DNA of 43,297 nucleotides from Stentor coeruleus (Eukaryota > Ciliophora > Heterotrichea > Heterotrichida > Stentoridae), in NCBI GenBank assembly GCA_001970955.1, contig MPUH01000610.1, positions 1 to 43,297 of the forward strand, read 5' to 3'. This document shows positions 30,079 to 38,843 of this stretch, piece after piece. The number at the start of each line of letters is the position of its first letter. The first letter of the stretch is position 1. Under the pieces are notes generated by a model, which worked only from the letters and a program-made list of their open reading frames with translations, was not told the origin of the DNA and did no database searches. A program made the position numbers and the translations under genes.

Positions 30079-31056
30079 TTAAGAAAAACCAGTTGATCTT
30101 AGCTGATCTTTACCTGGAGAAAACCCTCCTTTCTTCATCATCCTTTGGGCAATTAAAGATTTGGGAGTTTTAATTTCTTTAGCTGCTTTAGAAACATCTG
30201 GTGTTATGCTTTTGGAAACATTTTTCTCAAGCTCACCCTGTCCTTTCTGCAAGAAAATATAATGATATCCAGTCCAGCGTGAGTTTCTCATAAACTTCTT
30301 ATTCAAATCAATTTCTCCAGGTTCAATCTGATTAGGCTTCATAGTTGTATCTTTACCAATCTTTAAAGGAGCAATACGCTTTCTAGTATTATGTTTGCTC
30401 TCAGACTTATAACTCTCTGAAAAATCAAATGCATCAACTTCCTCAGGTTTTCTTATCAAAAACAACTTTTTCCTTGAATCCCTTGAAGTCTCACTAGGGG
30501 TTTTAGCTTTCCAATACTCTCTCAAATTTTCTGCAAATTTTGGTAGCTCTTTTCCATGAACACCCATCGGTCTGTTTCCATATTTCTCAGAGAAATGTTG
30601 CATGTTTTCTTGTCGTATTTTCTCATGTAAAGGGACAATATCTTTGCCAGGAGAAAGGTTGATTTGTTTTTCTCTTTTTAATAGCCTATCATATTGGGTT
30701 ATATGTTTATAATTGCATGAGTTGTTTAGTTCTTCTAGCTATATGATGATTACGAGTTGAAGTTTTTTAACTTCAAGCATCTCTGTTTTAGTTTTGAATT
30801 TCGGAAACTCTTGATAGGAATATTCACAGTAATTTGTTGAGTATTTCTTATCATGAGAGTCTTTGAATGGTTTTGGGGATAAGGATGTTGGGTATGGGTT
30901 TGGAACTTCGATTCGGTAATCTTTGTGGATTTTTTTTTCGTAGTATTTACCTTTCTGGAGTATTTCTTGCTTGCGGAGTTGATCTAGTTCGGATTTTGAT
31001 TTAGCTTTCTTTTCGAATGCGTTTGGGACTTTTGTGAAATCGTTATCTTGTTTCAT
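30079..31056 (-). CDS. Lys/Pro-rich protein joined by a 15-nt intron, unrecognised
   Basis: A 320-aa protein made by removing the intron at 30739-30753 (gtaatcatcatatag). Two shorter frames that would otherwise look like separate genes become one (...EVKKLQL-LEELNNSCNYK...). The first part is charged and helical (KSKSELDQLRKQEILQKGKYYEKKI). It is followed by Pro/Tyr-rich sequence (NPYPTSLSPKPF), LSPGKD, then HFSEKYGNRPMGVHG, DAFDFSESYKSESK and RNSRWTGYHYIFLQKGQ. It ends KGGFSPGKDQLRSTGFS, echoing the earlier SPGKD. The composition resembles ciliary/cortical proteins of ciliates. Function unknown; splice well supported by frame. Confidence 0.75.
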
Positions 31057-31743
31057 TAGGATTATTAGAAATTTTTTTGAGGATATTGAATAAGAAAATA
31101 CGTAATGATTTTTAAGCTTGGATTAAAGGTTTTGTGTTTGAGATTGAGTTTAGAGTTCGTTTTATGTTTGGGAAATTTTAGGTATTTTGATTAGTTGTAA
31201 TTTATTATTGGGGTTTTTTTATTATTTATTATTGGGAGTAGAGGAAATGTTATAGGAATGATATATAGAGTTGAAGTGGTATAATTAGAAAAAAGTTGAT
31301 GTTTATGTAAAAGTCTACCATTTGAAACTTGAAAAAATATCACCAATTTTTGATAAGGATTTTGATTAAGATATATGAGAATATTATTAAATTATATTAT
31401 CCTAGAAAAATTACAAATGAAAAAAGCATAGGAATATATAGTATTTTTTTTCTGTAGAAATAGTAACTTTCTAAAAAATCCCCAACATAAACCTAAATAT
31501 GATTTTAGCTGTATCAAAACCCAACTAAGCTAAACAAAAAAAAATACATAAACACAAAGCCGAGTATAATACCTTCACTTCTAAATATTTTAAATTCCAG
31601 CAATTATAATCTAAATTTTAATCAAGATAATTTTAATCTTAAAGAAATTAACAAAATGGACAAACTCGCTATAAGTTTAATACAATACCTGCAATAGTTA
31701 TTATAGCTTAATTTCGCAAGAAGGAGTTGAGTTAGCTAAATAA
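31057..31743. other. Divergent spacer, no gene seen
   Basis: About 690 bp between two genes facing outward. The left side is G/T-rich and the right side A/C-rich. No coding or RNA feature supported. Confidence 0.6.
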
Positions 31744-33069
31744 ATGGCTCTAAAGCGAACTTTTTCCTTTTCTAAGAAAAACAAACAACCAAGTAAGCCA
31801 GTTATTAAACAAGACCCAGAAGCAGAACTATTTAATGAAATGATAGAAAAAGAACACGAACTTGAAAGAGTTTGCGAGCCAAAAGTTATCCACGACCTAA
31901 TATCAATTTACACCCGAGCCATCGAATATTACTCCCAAAAGCATAACCAAAAATACTTGGATTTTCAGAGCAGAATGCATAAAATGCTCATAAAACCAGA
32001 GGTCCTTTCTGCGTTAAAACAAGAAAACTCTTCATCATCATCATCTTCCCAAAAAGTCTCCAATACTAACAAAAGTGAAAAAACATCTGAAAACTCGCAT
32101 AAAAAAGCTAAATCTTTACCACCAGAAAAACCTAATGACCCTACACATCCTACACCTGAAGTTGTTTTAACCCCTGAGTTCAATGCAACTAAAGATGATC
32201 AAGTTAAAGAAGAACTTATGCCGATTTTAATTTTGAATGATGAAAATACTGATAAAAGCGATGAAATACATGATTTACAAGCTCCAAGCCCACCAAGTCC
32301 TACAATAAAGCATATCCCACATGAATACGACATAAAACCCTTTGCACACTTTGAACCTCGAGAAAACATTCATATAAACAATCATCATCACCTCCATCAT
32401 GAACAAGATGGAATCCCAGTTCCCCATTTTGGTTCTGAACCAAAAGATAACATACCTTATTCTAAAGAAATCATGATGTTACGTAGACAAAAGTCTGATA
32501 TCACAAAAAAAAACCTCAATAAACATTTTCATAACCAAATCAACAAAGATAAAAACAGCAGAAGTTTAAAAATCATAATAGACCGACATGTTTCAAACAA
32601 CAAAAACACGGCAAATAAAGCTGCAGCTGAACTAAAGTCTCAAGAATCAGCATTAGAACGAAGATTAGCTTCAAGGCAAAAAATCAAGCTTACCCGAAGT
32701 ATGAGTTTTACATCTACAAAAAGTGCTATGGAAAACCTTAATTGTGATTTAAGCGAACTTTATATAGAAAATGACTTAGATTCAAAATCTACTTGTTTTA
32801 CTGTAGTCGAACATGCTAATGAACATTGTGAAAAATATGAGAAAAAATTAGAAGAAATTATGGAGAAAAATTTTGCTGAGAGAGCTTTAAAGATAGCTGA
32901 AATAAAACACAAATATGAGACTCAAATGAGTGAAATTGCAGGTATGGGGGATATAATGCAAATGCTAGTTCAACAAATGAAAACTAATATGAAAGATGAA
33001 ATTGATACTATTGTGGATGAATATGATAAGAAGAGGAAAGAAGAAATTGCTGAACTGAAGATAGAGTAG
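31744..33069 (+). CDS. Low-complexity protein with C-terminal coiled coil, unrecognised
   Basis: A 441-aa protein, intronless. Residues 1-90 are basic then helical (ELFNEMIEKEHELERVCEPKVIHDLISIYTRAIEYYSQK). The middle has a Ser run, Pro-rich acidic stretches and a His cluster (INNHHHLHHEQ). Residues about 290-330 are basic with RSMSFTSTKS, which looks like a phosphorylation-rich linker. About 350-441 is a charged coiled coil ending EEIAELKIE. The helical N-terminal block could be a microtubule-binding or dimer module, but no family match is evident. Confidence 0.7.
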   Translation: MALKRTFSFSKKNKQPSKPVIKQDPEAELFNEMIEKEHELERVCEPKVIHDLISIYTRAIEYYSQKHNQKYLDFQSRMHKMLIKPEVLSALKQENSSSSSSSQKVSNTNKSEKTSENSHKKAKSLPPEKPNDPTHPTPEVVLTPEFNATKDDQVKEELMPILILNDENTDKSDEIHDLQAPSPPSPTIKHIPHEYDIKPFAHFEPRENIHINNHHHLHHEQDGIPVPHFGSEPKDNIPYSKEIMMLRRQKSDITKKNLNKHFHNQINKDKNSRSLKIIIDRHVSNNKNTANKAAAELKSQESALERRLASRQKIKLTRSMSFTSTKSAMENLNCDLSELYIENDLDSKSTCFTVVEHANEHCEKYEKKLEEIMEKNFAERALKIAEIKHKYETQMSEIAGMGDIMQMLVQQMKTNMKDEIDTIVDEYDKKRKEEIAELKIE

Positions 33070-33136
33070 TATAAAGTATTTAGATAATTATAATTTTTTT
33101 GGTTTAAAATGCTAGGTTTGGTAATAAAGAGGATTA

Positions 33137-33766
33137 ATGAGTTTGATAGAAAGGAATACATTTTCTCCACTTAGAAGTAATAAGTGGAAATTTTTGCAGA
33201 GTGGGGTTAATAGCAATTTTCGAAGTAGGCATGGAAAAGTATCTCCATTAAGGTCAAGAGTTTTAGTGCAAAAATACATACAATCTGAAAAAATTAGAAA
33301 ACAGCCAACGTCTTCGATTTCCACAACTGATTCGGTGAATTCAAAAAAGACCCCATTAATAGAAGAGGAATTTAATGTAATGATAACTCCTACAACTATA
33401 CAAGATGAACCTATTGGGACTGAAGAATTAAATGATTTTTTGGATGTGTATTTTAACTGCACCAGAGATATTGTGGAAAACAAAAAACATGCTATCATAG
33501 AAATAAGTGAATCGAAAAGGTATACAAAAACACAACAAGCTAAGTTTATAAGGCCTGTTAGAAGTGAGACTCCTGAAATACCTACAAGAAGGCATAAAAT
33601 TGTGTTGAAAGAGAAGGATAAACTGCCTTTAGTTGAAAGGAAAGTTGGGAAAAGCAAGAAAAGCTCAAGAAGCCCAAGTCCTTATGACCTTAAAGGAAAG
33701 ACTAAAAGTAAGTTTGAATCTGTGAGAAACAGGAGCCCGTTGAGTATAATAAGAATAAGGTTATAA
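33137..33766 (+). CDS. Basic RS/SP-rich protein, unrecognised
   Basis: A 209-aa protein starting 67 bp after the preceding gene. It is rich in Arg, Ser, Lys and Pro with SPLRS repeated near the N-terminus (FSPLRSNKW, VSPLRSRVL) and RSPSPYDLKGK and NRSPLS near the C-terminus. A more ordered acidic patch occupies about 75-125 (LIEEEFNVMITPTTIQDEPIGTEELNDFLDVYFN). The SP motifs are candidate proline-directed kinase sites. It is probably a separate transcript from its neighbour. No family recognised. Confidence 0.65.
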   Translation: MSLIERNTFSPLRSNKWKFLQSGVNSNFRSRHGKVSPLRSRVLVQKYIQSEKIRKQPTSSISTTDSVNSKKTPLIEEEFNVMITPTTIQDEPIGTEELNDFLDVYFNCTRDIVENKKHAIIEISESKRYTKTQQAKFIRPVRSETPEIPTRRHKIVLKEKDKLPLVERKVGKSKKSSRSPSPYDLKGKTKSKFESVRNRSPLSIIRIRL

Positions 33767-34254
33767 TTCTGTAAGTTTAGGATTTAAATAAGATTAGATG
33801 GTTAAAATTCTGAGGTTTTGTATTGGTTATATTTAAGAAACTAGGGTAAAATGTTGGGTTATGAAACAGCAACGTTTATATATAAAAAATTATAAGTAAA
33901 TAGCAAGATTGTAAGCTGATGATAATTTTCATGATATATATAAACATTTACTTATGCAACAATTGTAATAAAAAAATATTAGAATTTTATTTATCACACA
34001 TTTTATTCTTCAATGTAGTTTTTTATTTATACATCAAAAAAAATATAACTATATTACATTAAAATCATCAAGCTTTAATCCTATAAATTATAAACCCTCC
34101 AATTATAATTATCTACACAAAACTCCATAATATTATAAACTTCCTTATCTCTCTAATAAACTTTATCAACAAAAAAACTTATCCTCCTAATCTGATTCAA
34201 AATAAAAATCACCATCATAACCACATATAAAAAAAAGCATAATCTAAAATCTTA
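33767..34254. other. Convergent spacer, no gene seen
   Basis: AT-rich DNA between two converging genes; left half G/T-rich, right half A/C-rich. No gene supported. Confidence 0.6.
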
Positions 34255-34821
34255 TTAATAAATCGCACAACTGCAGCAATCTTTCTTTTTCTTTAACTCC
34301 TGAGTCTCCTCACTAATCTGTATCAAAGTGCTATCCGTATATTTTTTAGCAAGTTCATCTACTTCTAATAAAGCATTGTTCTCATTACCAGTAGGAATAC
34401 TACTTCTTTTGCTAATTCTGTTAAGTGTAAGGGCAAGGTCTTGTGCTTCCATAATTTGTTGAGATATTTCTCCTGTTTTAACTTCCTAAATTTTCTTTAC
34501 TTTTTCATAGCCACCTCGAACAAACTCATACATGCTCCAATAATAATCGCTCCAGGTATCTTGAAAGTCACATCCTAGTTCATTATACTTATGAGTTAAA
34601 GTAACTAGTATATCTTGTTTCTCTATAGTCAAATTTTCAGATAAAAACTCGATACCTTTTATTATGCTATCTTCTAGGACTGTATATTGAGACATTAACT
34701 AATAAGAGTTTACTATTTCTAGTTCGGCCTTGCTTAGAGATGGGGCTTGCAGCTGCTCGACCAAACCTTGGAAGACAGTCAAACGATCTTCGAGGTCTTC
34801 TAGGTCTGCAGGTTCAATCAT
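34255..34821 (-). CDS. Coiled-coil protein with C-terminal Cys cluster (CAIY end)
   Basis: A 178-aa protein assembled from three exons by removing introns 34699-34713 (gtaaactcttattag) and 34486-34500 (gtaaagaaaatttag). ATG at 34821 opens MIEPADLEDLEDRLTVFQ. Most of the protein is predicted helix/coiled coil (KAELEILMSQYTVLEDSIIK; LALTLNRISKRSS), reminiscent of small dynactin- or kinetochore-type coiled coils, but I cannot name a family. The end, KKKKDCCSCAIY, pairs a polybasic stretch with C172, C173 and C175. C175-A-I-Y sits exactly at a CaaX position, so a lipid anchor (prenyl or palmitoyl) to a membrane is plausible. Both introns contain in-frame stops or shift-free joins that restore a single frame. 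Confidence 0.78.
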
Positions 34822-35251
34822 TTTGTATTGAAATATGGAGAGAAAATATTTTGATAAATGAAGATAATTAGAATTTGGAAATATTTTTTTAAAAAGATAT
34901 ATAGGTTTTTTTGATAGTAAATAATTTTATATGAGTAAGAGAGTTTTTGGCTGACAGAAACATCTCTTGAAATTTTTAATAAAAAGAAACCGTACTATCA
35001 ATAAAGATCTCTAAAAAAAACCATTATCAACTATATCTTTTCAAAATAACTCATACAATCTGATTCATCAATAATTTTAGCATCCTAAAACAAACATTAA
35101 TTTCCTCTTTTATCATTCCCTCAATAAAACCAACTCTAATACTATATCTAATAAACCACACCTTATTTCCACTAAATTATTTTTGCCACAAACTTTAATT
35201 CCACACACAACCCTTTAAACTTTTTATTTCTCAATTTTTTTTAGATAAAAT
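34822..35251. other. Divergent spacer, no gene seen
   Basis: 430 bp between outward-facing genes. The left is G/T-rich and 35000-35250 is strongly A/C-rich. Nothing else seen. Confidence 0.6.
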
Positions 35252-36907
35252 ATGAATATGTCTTACATAGAAAGTGATGTTAGCCGCACTTATATAACTG
35301 AGCCTGACCCAAATAAAACACCTCTTTTGATAATGACTGTAGACATAGGTGAAGGTCTAAAAGACAACATAATTATTTATACCGATTCTTGCATTGAAGA
35401 TGTTGTAGAAGAATTCGCAGCTAAATACAACTTAGTTGAAGACCAAACTAACACCCTTATTAATCAGATCAATGAAAACTTAAATGATGAAAACATAGAG
35501 CCAGAGGAATTAACTAGAAATGAGTATTTCCGCCAATGGCATAATCATATAGACAAGCATTTATCCCAAGAACCTTCCCACAGACCAAAAATAAATAAAA
35601 ACTCAATGAGAATCATGAGTCAAAGACAAGTAAGACCAGTATTTGAAAGACTCTACTCACAAACCCACAAAAACCGAGAAGCCCCAAGTGAAATAAAAAT
35701 AACAAAATCTGGGACCCAATGCGGAAACAGACTCTACAACAACTGGATGGTCAAACAAAAGCTCAGAGATCAAGAAAGGTCAAGAGTTGAAGAACAAAAA
35801 GAAGAAGAAATAACAAAAGAGCTAACTTTCAAGCCAAACATCAATAAAAACATTTCAATATCTTCGTATTTTAAACAAGACCCGGGTAATTTTCAGAAAA
35901 TAAAAGAAGAAAATATCGAAAGAAAACGCTTTGAACTCCTTGCCAAAGAGCAGGAAAACTGCACATTTATCCCACAAATCAACCCAGTAAGTGAAGAACT
36001 TATCCAAAACCGTCTAAAAACAAGTGGGAAAAACAAATTCTTAGAATTATATGAAGAAGCTGCATTAAGAAAAGAAAAAAATGAAGAATTAGTTGAACAA
36101 TAGTAAAAACTATATAGTTACGAATCACAATTCGGTATACGTGGTGAAGGAAGTATGATTTTACAATCAGACATCAATGAACATATAGAAAGATTACATA
36201 CATCAAGAAAAGAGACTGAAGAATATCTGCAAAATCGAAGAAAAGAACTAAATTCATTAATAGACCCAGTAACAGGACAAGAGTTTTTTAAGCCAAAAAT
36301 CGGAAGGCCACCGAAATCTAATAGAGGTGTACCTTTAATAAACTATCTTTATAAAATTAAAGAGAAAAAAAGTATTCAGGAAAATGTAAATAGACCAATA
36401 GAACTGATTAGTAAAAACAGAAATGAAGAAATATTAGCTAGAAGAAAAAGGACAAGATATTTGGAAATATTTAATTCACTAAACCCTTGCAACTGTGAAA
36501 AATTGTATTCAGAAATTGTGTCAACAGCGTATTTAGACCCTGAAGTTACAAAAGTGATTTTACCTTTACTACAAGAATTAGAGGAAACTGGGGAAAAATT
36601 AGATTTTGATGAATTTTATGATTCATTGGAAAATCTTTGTAAGGTTTTAACACCTGAAGAAAGGTATACGCTTTTAAAAGAAAAAGCTAGGCAGGAGGTT
36701 AAGTATGATGAACCGAGAAAAGCTTGTTCTAGTGCTGGGAAGATATATTCGAGGAGTATGAAGTTTAAGGAGGAAATTGAAGCGAGGAATAAAGCGGAAA
36801 GAATTAAAAAGTGCGATAATGAACTTAAGGAATGTACGTTTCGGCCAAAGATTACGAGGTATAAGAGAACGAAGGCTATGACTAATTATTCTTGGCTGGA
36901 TATGTAA
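35252..36907 (+). CDS. Ciliate protein with ubiquitin-like N-terminus and TFxPxI motifs
   Basis: A 546-aa protein spliced across a 15-nt intron at 36103-36117 (gtaaaaactatatag), which joins ...EELVEQY to YESQFGIRGEG.... Residues about 22-80 (LLIMTVDIGEGLKDNIIIYT...VVEEFAAKYNLVEDQTNTLINQI) resemble a short beta-grasp N-terminal module often found in protist ciliary proteins. The remainder is charged and helical, punctuated by LTFKPNINKN, CTFIPQINP, EFFKPKIGRPP and CTFRPKITRY. The repeated [TF]xPxI motif is common in flagellar and ciliary proteins of protists. An acidic helical segment near 440-480 may be an EF-hand-like relic. A ciliary role is inferred from the motifs only. Confidence 0.8.
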
Positions 36908-37726
36908 TAAAGGTTTTAGAATATGATGTATTTTTTATTAGGTTTTTGTATTTATGCTTTGTGGTGGATGCTTAGATGAGAAAGGTATTTTTAATGATAG
37001 AAGAAGTTAAGTTGGTATTTTTTTTTAAATATGCTTTTTCATAGTAAAAAGGAAATTTTTATTAGAGATTAAGTTAAGATGTGTTTTTATTTTATGATCA
37101 TGTTTTAAGTAGTTTAAATTTAAATTGGGTTAATTTCATAAAATGAAAAAAAATAAGAAAAATTCAGCTAAATTTCGAAGAAAAAAGGACTGTTAAGATG
37201 CTATAATTGTTTTTATAGTTGAGATTTTGAATATTCCGTATAGGGATAAAAATACAAAATAATCTGAAAACGCCCAACCAACACTTAATCCAAGTTTTCA
37301 CATAACCTAAAATCATAATTACTTTATTCCATTTCAAAACTCACTAGTTTCCAAAAAATTGATATACATAAAAATCCAATATATAAATGTCATATAAAAT
37401 CTCCCTTAATCACTTTTTAATCCATAAATAAAAAACCTAATTTCACCCTAAACCCTTTCACTTACCAATCTTAAAATCCTCCCAACAACTAGCACCCACA
37501 TTCTTTTTTATCCAAAACTTCTCATCACAAAAAAACTACAAACTTTTCCTAAAACACACAACTCCAACCCCAAATACCCATACCGACAAATCTTCTTATT
37601 TTCCAATCTCAATAAAAATATAAATTTTCCCTCACTTTACCATAAACTACTATTAACTTACTTATAATAAAACAACTAAACATTCCATTTACATCTTTTT
37701 CACCAGAAAATAATATTTAAATAACA
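36908..37726. other. Tandem-gene spacer with skew switch
   Basis: No gene seen. 36908-37100 is G/T-rich and 37250-37726 A/C-rich on the plus strand, although both neighbours are on the plus strand. Confidence 0.6.
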
Positions 37727-38650
37727 ATGGGTTGTGTTAATGTTAAAAAACAAGCCAAACTCAGAAAAAAACTCACTCCTTCTATGACCCCAGTAACAGG
37801 TGATTCTCATAAACAAAACTCCGACTTGCCATCGTCAAAACCATCCGACTACGAGCCTCTTTCATTTCTCGGAGTTGGAGGTTTCGCTGAAGTCATAGCC
37901 TGTAAACATTTACCAACCCAGAGTTTTAGAGCACAAAAGAAAATCCCAAAGTCTAAAATCAAATCTTATCATATGCATAGTCTAGGCATACTTAAAGAAG
38001 CTTATTTTCTAGGGTCTTTGAATCACCCAAACATCCTAAAGTTTTTTGAGTATTTTGATGATAGAGACAATTTTTATCTAATAACTGAAGTTTGTAAAGG
38101 AAATAGTCTTTATAATCTTTTGGTGAAATCAGGTAAATTGTCTGAAAATAAAGTTCAAGAGATTATGTTTCAAGTGCTTCAAGCTGTAGAGTATTTACAT
38201 GAAAAAAAAATTGTCCATAGAGATATTAAACCTGAAAATGTTCTTTTAACTTTATCTAATGGGTCTTGTTTAAAACTGTCTGATTTTGGTAGTGCTGAAC
38301 AGATGGTGAAGATGAATAAACTCACAGGATGCTTTGGGTCAGTTTTTTACTTGGCCCCAGAAGTTTTTAAAAATGAGTATGATGAAAAAGTAGATATTTG
38401 GAGCTGTGGGGTTATGATATGGGTTTTGATAACAGGAAAACAACCTTATGACGAGATTGATTTTAAGAGTGTGAAGGAAAAGATTGAGCAGAAACCTTTA
38501 CAACCTAATCAATTGGAACTTGGAGGATTGTCTTGTGATGGCATGGATTTAATCAAAATGATGCTTGAGGTTGACTCTAGGAAGAGAATCTCGGCTGCTG
38601 AAGCTTTGAAACATAAGTGGTTTGGAGATATTAGCAAAAAGCATCATTAG
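37727..38650 (+). CDS. CDPK/CAMK-like Ser/Thr protein kinase, N-myristoylation signal, no EF-hands
   Basis: A 307-aa kinase starting MGCVNVKK, a strong myristoylation (Gly2) plus palmitoylation (Cys3) signal, so it is probably membrane-bound. The kinase domain is about 43-299. Landmarks: glycine loop LGVGGFAEV (third Gly replaced by Ala54); ATP-binding K71 in RAQKK; helix C E91; HRDIKPEN with D166 and N171; DFG at D187; LAPE at 209-212; DIWSCGVMIW; and the final helix KRISAAEALKHKWF. All catalytic residues are present. The sequence resembles CDPK catalytic domains, but the protein stops right after the domain, with no junction or EF-hands. Intronless; TAG ends it. Confidence 0.9.
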   Translation: MGCVNVKKQAKLRKKLTPSMTPVTGDSHKQNSDLPSSKPSDYEPLSFLGVGGFAEVIACKHLPTQSFRAQKKIPKSKIKSYHMHSLGILKEAYFLGSLNHPNILKFFEYFDDRDNFYLITEVCKGNSLYNLLVKSGKLSENKVQEIMFQVLQAVEYLHEKKIVHRDIKPENVLLTLSNGSCLKLSDFGSAEQMVKMNKLTGCFGSVFYLAPEVFKNEYDEKVDIWSCGVMIWVLITGKQPYDEIDFKSVKEKIEQKPLQPNQLELGGLSCDGMDLIKMMLEVDSRKRISAAEALKHKWFGDISKKHH

Positions 38651-38843
38651 TGTTCCTTGATTGCCATAATAATAATATAGGATCTATTTTAATTTTACTA
38701 ATAACTTTTTAATGCTTTTTTATGATAATTTAATGTATTTTTTAAAAGAGGATTTTTGAATTGGCATATTGGAATTCAAATAAAAATTATCCATTACACC
38801 AAATCCTTCTTCCAAAAATAATCCTAATTAAGCCTACATAAAT

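Noticed and set aside
30739..31056. Independent 105-aa gene
   Set aside because: Its last codons are the retained intron gtaatcatcatatag; it continues into the frame ending at 30079.
34486..34695. Two separate small genes at 34255-34452 and 34486-34695
   Set aside because: Joined by the intron 34486-34500 into one frame, together with an upstream exon ending at 34714.
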